Below, in pieces: positions 47,112 through 55,961 of a DNA stretch of 64,000 nt. This stretch comes from Nocardia brevicatena NBRC 12119 (GTDB lineage Bacteria > Actinomycetota > Actinomycetes > Mycobacteriales > Mycobacteriaceae). A program made the position numbers and the translations under genes. The stretch's first letter is position 1. Every line of letters begins with the position of its first letter. The notes under the pieces were generated by a model. The model was not told where the DNA came from. It searched no databases and was given only the letters and a program-made list of their open reading frames with translations. The stretch covers positions 62,001 to 126,000 of the forward strand of contig NZ_BAFU01000058.1 in NCBI RefSeq assembly GCF_000308495.1, in the 5' to 3' direction.

Positions 47112-47525
47112 TCAACCGGTGTCGGTCAGAAACGACAGTCGCACCTGTCGATCCGGATTGTCGACGTTCACGTCCACCAGCGCGATCGACTGCCAGGTGC
47201 CCAGCGCCAACGATCCGTCGAGCACCGGGATCGTCGCATAGGGCGCGATCAGCGCCGGCATCACATGGGAGCGCCCGTGGCCGCGTGAACCGTGCGCATG
47301 GCGCCACCGGTCGTCGGCGGGCAGCAGATCCCGCAGCGCCGCCAACAAATCCTCGTCGCTGCGCGCCCCCAGTTCCATCACCGCCACACCCGCGGTGGCA
47401 TGGGGCACGAAGATGTGTAACAGTCCGTCGCCGCCGGCGGCGCGCACGAACGCCGCACACTGGGGAGTGATATCGACGACGCTGTCACTGTGTCCCGTCC
47501 GCACCGATATCAGCGTGCTCTTCAT
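47112..47525 (-). CDS. YjbQ/UPF0047 family protein
   Basis: 137 residues, full length. Pattern VVDITPQCAAFVRAAGGDGL, then HIFVPHATAGVAVMELGAR, with HGSRGHGRSHVMPALIAP and LGTWQSIALVDVNVDNPDRQ is that of the UPF0047 fold, which has a His-lined metal pocket and weak thiamin-phosphate synthase activity in E. coli YjbQ. ATG 47525; the longer upstream frame has no family sequence. Confidence 0.92.
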   Translation of the reverse strand: MKSTLISVRTGHSDSVVDITPQCAAFVRAAGGDGLLHIFVPHATAGVAVMELGARSDEDLLAALRDLLPADDRWRHAHGSRGHGRSHVMPALIAPYATIPVLDGSLALGTWQSIALVDVNVDNPDRQVRLSFLTDTG

Positions 47526-47686
47526 ACCTGAATCGTCCCCCATCGTTTCGAGTACCGGTTCGCGGGTATCTGCCTCATGCTCGGTCCCCGAGCGCACCGC
47601 CGCACGAGACGATTCCGCCCGCAGGCCGTCGCGGGCGCGACTCCGTGAAAGGTTTCGTGTCGATCGCCGACCCCTGAGGAATCCCG

Positions 47687-48106
47687 ATGAGCACACAGCC
47701 GCACTCTCCACACGGTCACCCGACGATGCCCTCGGACGTCGCCGACAAGCCGACGTTCTTCGACCGCTTCGCCACCTCCATGGGATCCTTCGTAGCCAAG
47801 GCGGGGTTCTTCGTGTTCTGTGTGCTCCTGGTGATCGTGTGGGCGCCGACATTCCTCGTCCTGCCAAGCATCGACACCTGGCAGCTGGTGATCAACACCG
47901 CTACCACCATCGTGACGTTTCTGCTGGTGGCTCTGTTGCAGAACACCCAGTCCCGCTATGACGAGGCGGTGCAGCAGAAACTCAACGCCATCGCCGACGC
48001 GCTCGCCGACCTCATGGACGAACTCGGCGAGACCTATCCCGAACTGGGCAGGCATCGCAAGGAACTGACCGAAGCGGTCGGCCTGGAAGACCGCGAGTCC
48101 GCGTAG
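47687..48106 (+). CDS. Low-affinity iron permease-like membrane protein
   Basis: 139 residues. FDRFATSMGSFVAKAGFFVF starts the first of two membrane helices; the second is WQLVINTATTIVTFLLVALLQNTQSRYDEAVQQKLN. The QNTQxRD/E-like stretch followed by KLxAIxxAL is typical of the low-affinity Fe/Cu permease-like family. Transport role in bacteria is not well established. Ends against the SDR gene with a short hairpin between. Confidence 0.87.
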   Translation: MSTQPHSPHGHPTMPSDVADKPTFFDRFATSMGSFVAKAGFFVFCVLLVIVWAPTFLVLPSIDTWQLVINTATTIVTFLLVALLQNTQSRYDEAVQQKLNAIADALADLMDELGETYPELGRHRKELTEAVGLEDRESA

Positions 48107-48113
48107 CCGACGC

Positions 48114-48128
48114 CCCGGCACCGCCGGG
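48114..48128. terminator. Bidirectional hairpin between convergent genes
   Basis: CCCGGC/GCCGGG arms with an ACC loop lie in the 27-base gap between the iron-permease-like gene (+) and the SDR gene (-). Short stem; modest support. Confidence 0.4.
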
Positions 48129-48133
48129 TTCCT

Positions 48134-48976
48134 TCAGAGGATCGGACGGCCGCCCGTGACCGCCAGGCGGGCGCCCGAGATATAGCTGCCCTCATCGGAG
48201 GCGAGCAGCACATAGGCCGCCGCCAGCTCCGCCGGTTGTCCCGCCCGGCCCAGGGGCACATCGTCGCCGAAACCGCCGACCTTCTCCGGCGGCATCGTCG
48301 ACGGGATCAGCGGCGTCCAGATGGGGCCGGGCGCAACGCTGTTCACGCGGATACCCCGCTCGCCCAGCAGTTGGGCGAGGCTGGCGGAGAAGTTCGCGAT
48401 CGCCGCCTTGGTCGCCGCGTACGGCGCCAGGGTCGGCGCGGGCATATCGGAATTCACCGACGAACTGCCGATGATCGACGAACCCGGCGGCATATGTGGT
48501 AGCGCCGCCTTGACGAGACGGAAATAGGCACCGACATTGAGATCGAACGTGTAGTCGAACTCCTCGTCGGTGATCTCCTCCAGAGTGTTGTGGGTCATCT
48601 GGTAGGCCGCGTTGCTCACCAGCACATCGATCTTGCCGAATTCCTGGATCGCCCGGTCGATGACGGCCCGACACTGCCCCGGCTCGGACAGGTCACCGGG
48701 CACGAGGACGGCCTTGCACCCCGCATCGGCGACCAGATCGGCCACCTCCCGGGCGTCGGTCTCCTCCTCGGCGAGGTAGGAGATCAGCACATCGGCGCCT
48801 TCGCGGGCGAAAGCGATCGCCACCGCCCGTCCGATACCACTGTCGGCACCGGTGACGACCGCGGATTTATCGGTCAATTTGCCGGATCCGCGATAGCTCT
48901 GTTCGCCGCAATCGGGCTTCGGCGACATCCGCGCCTGGAGGCCGGGGACCTTCTGCTGCTGTTCGGGGAAACCCAT
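48134..48976 (-). CDS. Short-chain dehydrogenase (YdaD/general-stress-like)
   Basis: 280 residues. A ~35-residue lead (PEQQQKVPGLQARMSPKPDC) precedes the fold, as in the general-stress SDRs YdaD/YhxC. Motifs: VVTGADSGIGRAVAIAFARE, SNAAYQMT (NNAG position), SSSV and YAATKAAI with the catalytic Tyr/Lys, and C-terminal GARLAVTGG. NADP preference is likely from its acidic/loop pattern but not certain. Substrate unknown. Confidence 0.9.
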   Translation of the reverse strand: MGFPEQQQKVPGLQARMSPKPDCGEQSYRGSGKLTDKSAVVTGADSGIGRAVAIAFAREGADVLISYLAEEETDAREVADLVADAGCKAVLVPGDLSEPGQCRAVIDRAIQEFGKIDVLVSNAAYQMTHNTLEEITDEEFDYTFDLNVGAYFRLVKAALPHMPPGSSIIGSSSVNSDMPAPTLAPYAATKAAIANFSASLAQLLGERGIRVNSVAPGPIWTPLIPSTMPPEKVGGFGDDVPLGRAGQPAELAAAYVLLASDEGSYISGARLAVTGGRPIL

Positions 48977-49126
48977 ACTCCGCTCCCTGTGTTCGGCTTC
49001 GGCCGTGTCCTTCCTCTGCTCCCGGTGGCGTGCGGCGGAATCGACGGGACTTCCGGGGCGCGCAGGACACCGAACAGTACCGGCCCGTCGGCGCTCGGTG
49101 CGCGATACCGACAGGCCGGTCGGAGG

Positions 49127-49276
49127 TCATTCGCCGCGGGTTTCGTCCTCGTCACGCTCGGTGCGCAGCGCCTCCTCGAGTTCGGCGCGCAGCTTTCGGG
49201 CCGTCGGCTCGTCCCCCGCGTCGGATGCCGTGGTGATGTCCTGCCGAAGCTGGGCGATCGTGTCCCTCGAGACCAT
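49127..49276 (-). CDS. Small charged helical protein (49 aa)
   Basis: ATG 49276 follows AGGAGG closely and the frame runs 49 codons to TGA 49127. Composition is strongly helical and charged (RDTIAQLRQDITTAS, then KLRAELEEALRTERDEDETR). Start, ribosome site and codon bias make it convincing; function unknown. It lies in the 470-base gap between the SDR and the 78-residue gene at 49453. Confidence 0.7.
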   Translation of the reverse strand: MVSRDTIAQLRQDITTASDAGDEPTARKLRAELEEALRTERDEDETRGE

Positions 49277-49452
49277 CGAAACCTCCTGTCCTCACGGGTC
49301 CACCGGCCCGTTCCGGGTGGGAACTGCTTACGGCCTACCCCGGGGACGGGCCTCGAAACCGCTGCCGCGGGAGAACCGGCCGCGGGCCACTGTTTCGGCG
49401 TACACGTACCGGGTATGGCGCCGAATGTCACCAATCGGACAGGAGGTTTGTG

Positions 49453-49689
49453 ATGGCCGTGGGCCAGGAAACCGGTCAGTTCACCGGGACCAAGGACAAG
49501 GACTACGACCTCATCTGGTTTGCTGAGGCATCAATGAGCAATGCCCTGCGGATGGAGGTGTATTGCCAGGACGCCGAACGCGCGGGCGACAACGAACTCG
49601 CCGAGTTCTTCCGGCGCGCACAGGCCGAGAGCCGCAAGGGGGCCGAACAGGCCAAGGCTCTGCTCGCCACCCGGCTCGGCCGGGGCTGA
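49453..49689 (+). CDS. Small helical protein, ferritin-like in pattern
   Basis: 78 residues from ATG 49453, six bases after AGGAGG (GTG 49450 is also in frame). Sequence YDLIWFAEASMSNALRMEVY, QDAERAGDNELAEFF and RAQAESRKGAEQAKAL suggests two or three amphipathic helices. I recall similar short actinobacterial proteins of unknown role. A strong hairpin follows its stop. Confidence 0.7.
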   Translation: MAVGQETGQFTGTKDKDYDLIWFAEASMSNALRMEVYCQDAERAGDNELAEFFRRAQAESRKGAEQAKALLATRLGRG

Positions 49690-49697
49690 TCGCATAA

Positions 49698-49737
49698 GGG
49701 TCCGGTCCCCCACCATATGGCAATGGGGGACCGACCC
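49698..49737 (+). terminator. Strong hairpin terminator
   Basis: GGTCCCCCA/TGGGGGACC arms around an 11-base loop, extended by an outer GGGTC/GACCC stem with one bulged base, start nine bases after the preceding stop codon. Confidence 0.75.
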
Positions 49738-49784
49738 GTTTCGTACCGTCGTCATGCCGCTCGGGCCGTGCGGGGCGAACAGGA

Positions 49785-51055
49785 TCAGCGGGACCGATCG
49801 ACCACCCTGAAAGTGGCCAGGGTCGCGTCCGCGGCATCCGGCACGTTCATCCCCGCCGCCACCCCCGAGCGCAGATACTCCACCACGGCGGTATCAATAC
49901 ACTCGCCCGGCAGGACCACCGGAATACCCGGGGGATACGGGGTGAGCTGTTCGGCCGCGATCCGTCCCACCGCCTCCTGCGCCGGAACCGATTCGACGGG
50001 GCCGTGCTCCCGTCGCTCTGCGCCCGCCACGCGGTCATTGCCTCGGTCAGGGTGTCTACGGTTTCGTCGTCATCGGCCGGGGACAGCGTCGCCAGGATTC
50101 TGCGGTGGTCGCTGAGTCCCATATCGATCGCACGCCGGCGCCGTAACCAGTCGGCCGCCTCGTATCCCGTCACCCCGGTCTCGTGCAGGTCCATCAGCAC
50201 CTGCAGCCGATCCAGGTCGTGGGAGGCCTGTTCACCGACCAGTACATCGTCGAGCACCTCGATACCGTCGATCTCGGCCAGTGCGGTACGGGCGCGATCC
50301 GCCGTGCGCAGGGCGGCGTCGAGCAGTTTGCCACCGTGTTCGACCATCTGCCGCCGCCATCCGTCCAACGCCGCGTAGATCGGCACACTCGGACTGGTCG
50401 TCATCAGCAGATCCGCACAGGCACTGAGTCGATCACAATCGATCAGATCCCCTTGCACGTGGAACACCGACCCCTGTTCGAAGCCGGCACCCATCTTGTG
50501 CACGCTGACCACGCACACATCGGCCCCCACATCCATCGCCCAGGTCGGCAGACCCTCGTGGAACGGCAGATGCGCGCCCCACGCCTCGTCCACGATCAGG
50601 GGCTTACCCCGTTCGTGGCACACCTCGACGATCCCGGCGAGGTCCGCGCAGGTGCCGTACGGACTGGGGCTGACGATCAGCGCGCCCGCCGCGTCGGGAT
50701 ATTCGTCCCATGCCCGACGTACCTGGTCGGGTGACGGCGGGTGTGACATATGGCGTTCGGCATCCCAGCGAGGCGGGATCCAGCGCGGTAGCACCCCGGA
50801 GAAGATCAGTCCGGCCACAATGGATTTGTGACTATCGCGGGGTACGAGCAGGCCGCCGTCGCATCCGCCGGCCACGGCCAGCATTGCCGCCTTCACCGAC
50901 AGTGAGCTACCGCAGGTGGAGAAGAACGCGCTGTCGGCGCCCACTGCGTCCGCCATGAGCGCTTCGGCCTCGGCGAGGTAGCCGCCGCGGGAGAGCCGGT
51001 CGTCGAGACCCGGGCTCATCAACACATCCGAACGGAACGGATCGGCGCCCAGCAC
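49785..51055 (-). pseudogene. Orn/Lys/Arg decarboxylase remnant (N-terminus lost, C-terminal frameshift)
   Basis: The body is a fold-type I PLP decarboxylase: FFSTCGSSLSVKAAMLA, PRDSHKSIVAGL, IVDEAWGAHLPFHEGLP and the PLP-lysine segment VVSVHKMGAGFEQGS. The visible frame begins [20 protein letters not shown], with the usual N-terminal ~70 residues missing. Near 50000 the frame shifts; the correct ending AAEQLTPYPPGIPVVLPGEC and MNVPDAADATLATFRVVD continues in another frame to a stop at 49785. Upstream it meets an integrase remnant at about 51060. Not expected to be functional. Confidence 0.85.
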
Positions 51056-51059
51056 CGCG

Positions 51060-51576
51060 CGGACACGGGGATCGACCCCACGACCCTGCCGATGTCCCGG
51101 CGGGGTGAACCCGTATCGGCCGCTTCTTCGATGTTGATGTGCAGGAGTTCGTCTGTGCGGGCGCAGGTTTCGTAGAGCATCCGCCCCAGTGCCTTCTCCC
51201 GCAGGGCGATGTCGCGGCGGGCGATGAGCCGGTCGATCGCGGTGCGTGAGTGCACTGGTGTGGTCGAGTCGGGTGGGTGCAGCGTTTCACCCAGGCCAGG
51301 ACCGCCGGGGCGGTGTGCCCGTGCTCGCGGCACCACGCCAGCCAGGACGCGACGGCGGCGCAGCGGGCGTTCCAGGTATTGACCGCCGCTTCACCCCAGA
51401 GAGTTTCGAGAGCTTCGCCGATCTCGTCGTCGACCACGTCGGCCAGCGGTCGGTTCTCGCCGAGCTGGTCGGTGGTCTTGTCGACGGCGTTAGTGTAGGC
51501 GCGGCGGGTATTCGCCGACCGGATTGAACTCGAGGTAGGCGTCGGCGGCCGCGCGGACAGTGATCGGCGACGGCAT
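51060..51576 (-). pseudogene. Tyrosine recombinase/integrase remnant
   Basis: Starts MPSPITVRAAADAYLEFNPV at ATG 51576 with GGGAGG upstream. Two frame changes later it recovers an N-terminal SAM-like DNA-binding domain ([41 protein letters not shown]) and the start of the catalytic domain ([33 protein letters not shown]) with the first catalytic Arg. The HxxR and Tyr parts are gone; the sequence runs into the decarboxylase body at about 51060. Confidence 0.75.
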
Positions 51577-51665
51577 CGCGGTGACCTCCCTCGCCGGGCT
51601 TGCTACAGATAACGGGGCCGCTTCGCGCACCGCCGGAACGGTGTTGCCGCAGGCCAGGTTTATGC

Positions 51666-51696
51666 TGCCACAGATAACAGGCCGTTATCCGTGGCA
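51666..51696. repeat. Inverted repeat upstream of the integrase remnant
   Basis: TGCCACAGATAAC and GTTATCCGTGGCA are 13-base arms with 12 matches and a spacer AGGCC. Part of one arm (ACAGATAACNGGNCC) recurs at about 51604. It may be an operator or old recombination (att-like) site of the integrase. Confidence 0.55.
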
Positions 51697-51774
51697 AGCG
51701 GCGGATCCGGTTCAGGTGCAGCAGTGGGGATCGAGCACCGGACACAGGGCGGCGAGGGCGTCACGGCGTGCCCG

Positions 51775-51957
51775 GTGGACGACGTTCATCCCGCGCCGCT
51801 CGGATTCGACCAGGCCGTCACCTTCTACTCGACCTTGTTCGGCACGGAGCCGGCCAAGCGCAAGCCGGGGTATGTGAACTTTCGCGATCGCCGAGCCGCC
51901 GCTGAAGCCGGTGCTGATCGAGAACCCCGGCCATGGCGGCTGCAGCCGATCCCGACA
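51775..51957 (+). pseudogene. CadI/ArsI-type glyoxalase-fold fragment
   Basis: FDQAVTFYSTLFGTEPAKRK, PGYVNF, then after a one-base frame change AIAEPPLKPVLIENPGHGG: this matches the start of the cadmium-induced CadI/ArsI dioxygenase family. Only about 60 residues remain; the rest is absent. Confidence 0.65.
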
Positions 51958-51986
51958 CTCCCCCCGTGGGTGGGGACATGGGAGGG

Positions 51987-52436
51987 TTATGCCACTGCTT
52001 GCCGCATCCGTTCACCGGCAAGACGCAGATCGGTGTCGGACGGGACGATCAGCAGGGACACGCTGGTGCCGTCGGTTGCGACCAGTTGCATGACATCGGG
52101 TGGCCGGTCGGGTTCTGGGCTGGGGGTGGGTATGCCGTCGTCGTCTTCGATGCGGCGTTGTGCGCGGCTGTTCGCGTTCCAGTCGAATCCGATGCGGGCG
52201 AGGGGTCCGAGCCGGGAGGAGAGGGCGCTGATCAGCTCGTGCAGTTCGGTGGTGAGGTTCCGTGTCCGTGGCCACCAGGCCCCATCGACCGGTGCCGGTT
52301 CGGCGTCGCGGCGGCGCAGGAGCAGGCGAGGGGTACGGGTCGGGAAGAGAAAAGGCTGCCGGTTGCGAGAGGACGTGGTCGCGGCGCCCATCGCGGCATG
52401 GTTGGTTATGGGGCGTGACGCGGAGTCATGGCTCAT
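51987..52436 (-). CDS. DUF5994 family protein
   Basis: 149 residues from ATG 52436, which overlaps the end of the next upstream gene by 11 bases. Family core: TRTPRLLLRRRDAEPAPVDG, AWWPRTRNLTTELHELISAL, RIGFDWN, and a hydrophobic end SVSLLIVPSD. Function unknown. It is one of four such genes here (pairs at 51987/52426 and 56957/57556); this one resembles the 57556 copy most. It lacks membrane segments. Confidence 0.85.
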   Translation of the reverse strand: MSHDSASRPITNHAAMGAATTSSRNRQPFLFPTRTPRLLLRRRDAEPAPVDGAWWPRTRNLTTELHELISALSSRLGPLARIGFDWNANSRAQRRIEDDDGIPTPSPEPDRPPDVMQLVATDGTSVSLLIVPSDTDLRLAGERMRQAVA

Positions 52437-52866
52437 GACAGTCGCCGTGGTCCCAGATCGGATCCGGCAGGTCCCCGGCCGCTGCGAGCGCGGATCGCGC
52501 GAAGGCCGCGTCGGCACCGGCGGGTATGGCCTGCACCACTAGCACGGCACCACCGCTCCCGCATATGTACATGGTGCCGAACAGTTCGAACGGATACGGG
52601 TCGAGCTGTATGGTGCGGTCGGCCACGACGAGGTGCCGGTCGGTGGGTGACCAGGCACGTGGGTCGTAGACGATGCGCCATATCGGCCCTGTCCGCAGTC
52701 CGAGCGTGGTGATCAGGTCGGGGAGCTCGGTAGTCAGGTTGCTCGATCGGGGCCACCAGGCCGCATCGATATAGCCGCTGGGATCCGGACGCAGACGTAA
52801 TCGTGGGGTGAGAGTAGGTGTGCGACCAAGCGGTGCCGAAGGCACATTGATCGATTGTGGCGTCAT
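52426..52866 (-). CDS. DUF5994 family protein
   Basis: 146 residues. Core TLTPRLRLRPDPSGYIDAAWW followed by PRSSNLTTELPDLITTLGLR, then WRIVYDPRAW and an end with LFGTMYICGSGGAVLVVQAIP. It pairs with the 56957 copy in having the shorter VYD/MYN strand in place of FDWN. Overlaps the downstream copy, so the two are coupled. Confidence 0.85.
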   Translation of the reverse strand: MTPQSINVPSAPLGRTPTLTPRLRLRPDPSGYIDAAWWPRSSNLTTELPDLITTLGLRTGPIWRIVYDPRAWSPTDRHLVVADRTIQLDPYPFELFGTMYICGSGGAVLVVQAIPAGADAAFARSALAAAGDLPDPIWDHGDCHEP

Positions 52867-53035
52867 CGGACGCTCCTGTCACGGCCAGGAAAGGGCCGGA
52901 TCGGTAACCCGGGGCGGCGCGACCTCTGCTGGTCAGCGCGCGTGTTGCCGCCGAATACCGTCGAGCCTACACGCAGATGCGGCGACCGGTCTCGACGTAT
53001 ACGAGACGCAACGGCGAATAGAGTGGGGCGTCCGG

Positions 53036-53296
53036 TCAGTGCGGCGGGATGCTGTGAGCGTGCTCACGGGCGAGCCGTCGGCGGTGTGATCGGCGGTCCA
53101 CACCGGTGGCGGCATGCGCCGATCGGCCGGCTGTGTGGCGATGCAGTACCCGCGCCAGGTTGCGCCGCAATCGGAGCGGGCCACTGTCGCGGGCCGCGAG
53201 GTCGAACAGGCGCATTGCCCACCGCCGCGGTAGGGCGCGCACCAGCCGCCAACCGGTCGTGTACCCGAGATCCCAGGCCCGGGCCTTCGGGTTCAC
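53036..53296 (-). CDS. Short PatA/lauroyl-acyltransferase N-terminal-like protein
   Basis: 86 residues from GTG 53296. The first 50 (DLGYTTGWRLVRALPRRWAM, then LFDLAARDSGPLRLRRNLARVL) look like the N-terminus of phosphatidylinositol-mannoside acyltransferase/HtrB-type proteins; the rest is Arg/His-rich and unrelated. A full enzyme is ~300 residues and the HxxxxD catalytic motif is absent, so it cannot act as an acyltransferase. Its GTG overlaps the stop of a 56-residue ORF (GTGA), which suggests it is still translated. Confidence 0.55.
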   Translation of the reverse strand: MNPKARAWDLGYTTGWRLVRALPRRWAMRLFDLAARDSGPLRLRRNLARVLHRHTAGRSAHAATGVDRRSHRRRLAREHAHSIPPH

Positions 53297-53463
53297 CGAT
53301 CATCCCCGTCCGTCACCGCGGCATCATCCGCCGCCGCGGCACCCGATACGACGCTGCTGAACACCGGAGAGCACACCACGCCCGCACCGGCCGGTAAAGA
53401 GGTGACGGCGGGTTCCTCGAGATGACTGAACAGGCTCGGCGGTGGCCGGTATCTACGATTCAT
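53293..53463 (-). CDS. Small hypothetical protein (56 aa)
   Basis: ATG 53463 follows a GGAGAGGAGAC stretch and reads NRRYRPPPSLFSHLEEPAVT, then a low-complexity Val/Ala/Asp tail ending AVTDGDDR. No family. Coupled by a GTGA overlap to the PatA-like ORF. Confidence 0.5.
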   Translation of the reverse strand: MNRRYRPPPSLFSHLEEPAVTSLPAGAGVVCSPVFSSVVSGAAAADDAAVTDGDDR

Positions 53464-53501
53464 CCCTCGAGTCTCCTCTCCTAATACCGGAACAGGAGAA
53501 T

Positions 53502-53531
53502 CGGGTCGGTCGGGTGCGCCCGACCGACCCG
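53502..53531 (-). terminator. Perfect 13-bp hairpin terminator after the desaturase
   Basis: CGGGTCGGTCGGG/CCCGACCGACCCG with a TGCG loop, about 120 bases after the desaturase stop. It separates the desaturase operon from the small ORFs downstream. Confidence 0.75.
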
Positions 53532-53649
53532 CTGTGATCGGCCGCCGTCGAGGGTGATGCGGTCGGCCGTGTCGAGTTCGCGCTCGTAGAGCAGCACATG
53601 CGACCGGAACGGCCGATGTGTCGTGTCCCGGACGAGGTCGATTCCCGGC

Positions 53650-54831
53650 TCAGATCTGTGTTGCTTTCGAAGGCGCCGATCCTTCGGAGGCCGTTTCGTC
53701 GTCCTTCTGGTTCCGCATCACGACAACACCTGGTTCCGGCGTTTTCCTGGCCGGCCATGGTGGCAGTGCGAGGCGGAAGATCTTGAGCCACACCGACCCG
53801 ATCTGTCTGCCCAGGGGACCGGTGTTGTAGGGCAGGCCATACTTTTGGCACAGCGAGTGCACCTCGGGCGCGATTTCCGAATAACGGTTGGCGGGCAGGT
53901 CGGGGAACAGATGGTGCTCGATCTGATGTGACAGGTTGCCCGCCATGATGTGAAACAACTTGCCGCCGGTGATGTTCGACGAGCCCAGCATCTGCCGCAC
54001 ATACCATTCGCCGCGGGTTTCGTTCTCGGTTTCTTCCTGGGTGAATGTTTGTACCCCGGAAGGGAAGTGGCCGCAGAAGATGATCGAGTGGGCCCAGATG
54101 TTGCGGACCAGATTGGCGGTGGCGTTCCCGGCCAGGGTGGACAGCATCAGTGGGCCGCTGAGCAGCGGGAAGACGACGTAGTCCTTGAGGATTTGTTTAC
54201 GCGCCTTGCGCCACTGGCCCTCGAGCAACCGCTTGATATCCCACCATGTGCGTTTGCCTTGGATGATGTTGTCGAACTCCAGGTCGTGCAGCATCACGCC
54301 CCATTCGAACAGCAGCATTCCCAGGAACGCATACATCGGGTTGCCCAGATAGTACGGATGCCACTTCTGAGCCTCGTCGATGCGTAACACGCCGTACCCG
54401 ATATCGCGGTCGCGGCCGTGGATATTGGTGAAGGTGTGGTGTACGTAGTTGTGCGAATGCTTCCACTGGTCCGCGGGGCAGACGTTGTCCCATTCGAATA
54501 CACGGGAGTTCAGCCCGGGTTCGCGCATCCAGTCCCACTGACCGTGCATGACGTTGTGGCCGATCTCCATGTTGTCCAGGATCTTGGACATGCTCAGTGC
54601 CGCGACGCCTGCCAGCCAGAACGGTGGCAGGAAGCCGAGATACATCAGGCCGCGGCCGGTGATCTCGAGACCGCGTTGTGTGGTGATGATCGAGTAGATG
54701 TATTCGCGATCGCGCTCACCCAGGTCGGCGGTGATACGGTCGCGCAATTCGTCCAGTGCACGGCCGAGTTCTGTCACCTGTTCGGCGGACAGCGCGACCG
54801 GTCCGTCCTTCGTTTCGGTCCGCATGACCAT
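53650..54831 (-). CDS. DesA3-like membrane acyl-CoA/fatty-acid desaturase
   Basis: 393 residues. Di-iron desaturase with three His boxes: GHNVMH (92-96), HSHNYVHH (125-132) and HQIEHH (302-307). Membrane helices lie around 64-85 and 160-175, 215-245. Expected to introduce a double bond in a long-chain acyl-CoA using O2 and electrons from the reductase gene 14 bases upstream. This pairing is the same as DesA3 with Rv3230c in M. tuberculosis. ATG 54831 or the ATG two codons on; GGGAG precedes. Confidence 0.93.
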   Translation of the reverse strand: MVMRTETKDGPVALSAEQVTELGRALDELRDRITADLGERDREYIYSIITTQRGLEITGRGLMYLGFLPPFWLAGVAALSMSKILDNMEIGHNVMHGQWDWMREPGLNSRVFEWDNVCPADQWKHSHNYVHHTFTNIHGRDRDIGYGVLRIDEAQKWHPYYLGNPMYAFLGMLLFEWGVMLHDLEFDNIIQGKRTWWDIKRLLEGQWRKARKQILKDYVVFPLLSGPLMLSTLAGNATANLVRNIWAHSIIFCGHFPSGVQTFTQEETENETRGEWYVRQMLGSSNITGGKLFHIMAGNLSHQIEHHLFPDLPANRYSEIAPEVHSLCQKYGLPYNTGPLGRQIGSVWLKIFRLALPPWPARKTPEPGVVVMRNQKDDETASEGSAPSKATQI

Positions 54832-54845
54832 GGGGCACTCCCTTC

Positions 54846-55961
54846 TCAGATTGCGACATCCACGTCGCCGACCGGAGCATTGATGCAGAGCTGGATGGGC
54901 CGGTCCGGGTCGCTGTCGAGCTCACCGGTGCGGATATTGCGGGTACAGCCCGAGCGGCGGATGACGGTGCAGGACAAGCAGATCCCCATGCGGCAGCCGT
55001 ATGTCGGGGTGAGGCCGGCGGATTCGGCCTGTTCGAGCAGGGTGGCGCCGGTGTTCTCGGCGGTGACGCCGCTGCCGAAGAAGGTCACCTCCCCTCTGGC
55101 ATCCGTCGGGTCCGTGGGGGCCGCGGTCACCGTGAATTCCTCGGTGTGCAGCCGGTCGTCGAGCTGCTCGGCCTCGTAGACAGTACGCACCGCCGACATC
55201 AGCGACGGCGGGCCACACACGTAGGTCTGCGCCTGGGCGAACCACGGCGCCACCCGCTCCAGCTCGTCGTATCCGAAGCGGCTGGGGGCGGTGGCCGCGC
55301 AGGTCCGCGGTGCGGCGGTGTCGGAGGCAGTCCGCTGCCTGGTGGCCTGCTGGGTGTAGCGCAGTTCGATGCGGAGGCCGGCATGCCGCTGCGTGAGTGT
55401 TTCGAGCTCGGCCCGATACGGCACCACCTGCGGCGAGCGCGCATAGTGTAAGAACAGCACCTCACCGACATGGTTCTCGTCGGCCAGCGTCCGCAGCATG
55501 GACAGCACCGGGGTGATGCCGCTACCGCCGCTGATCAGCACAACCCGCTCCGGGCGCGGATCGGGCAGATGGAACACCCCCGCCGCCGGGGCAAGGTCGA
55601 CCACCATTCCGGGCGCCGCATGATGATAAAGGTATTGCGACACGAGCCCGTTCGGGTGTGCCTTGACGGTGAGCTCGATACGCCGGTCACCGCGTGCCTG
55701 GGAGTTCACCGGTGAATAGCAGCGAGTGTGTTTGACACCGTCGATCAGCACACCGAGCCGCACGAACTGGCCGGCCAGATGCCCGCGCCACTGCCGTGTC
55801 GGACGCAGGACAAAAGTCACCGAGCCGGGAACCGAGCGGCACACATCTGTGATCTGGGCGCGCATATCGCGCAGCGTGAAGGTCGGGCGCACCAGCTCCA
55901 GGTACCGGTCGAGCGGGTGCGGCGCGGTAAGGGTCTGAACCAGATCGATGAGTCCGACCAT
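54846..55961 (-). CDS. Ferredoxin reductase with C-terminal [2Fe-2S] domain (desaturase electron donor)
   Basis: 371 residues from ATG 55961 (GGAGGAT eight bases upstream); the longer open frame upstream is not protein-like. FAD domain with TRCYSPVNS, NAD domain with LISGGSGITPVLSMLR and YVCGPPSLM, and a plant-type [2Fe-2S] domain with YGCRMGICLSC (Cys323, Cys328, Cys331) and a fourth Cys at 359. It passes electrons from NADPH to the desaturase directly downstream, as Rv3230c does for DesA3. Confidence 0.93.
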   Translation of the reverse strand: MVGLIDLVQTLTAPHPLDRYLELVRPTFTLRDMRAQITDVCRSVPGSVTFVLRPTRQWRGHLAGQFVRLGVLIDGVKHTRCYSPVNSQARGDRRIELTVKAHPNGLVSQYLYHHAAPGMVVDLAPAAGVFHLPDPRPERVVLISGGSGITPVLSMLRTLADENHVGEVLFLHYARSPQVVPYRAELETLTQRHAGLRIELRYTQQATRQRTASDTAAPRTCAATAPSRFGYDELERVAPWFAQAQTYVCGPPSLMSAVRTVYEAEQLDDRLHTEEFTVTAAPTDPTDARGEVTFFGSGVTAENTGATLLEQAESAGLTPTYGCRMGICLSCTVIRRSGCTRNIRTGELDSDPDRPIQLCINAPVGDVDVAI

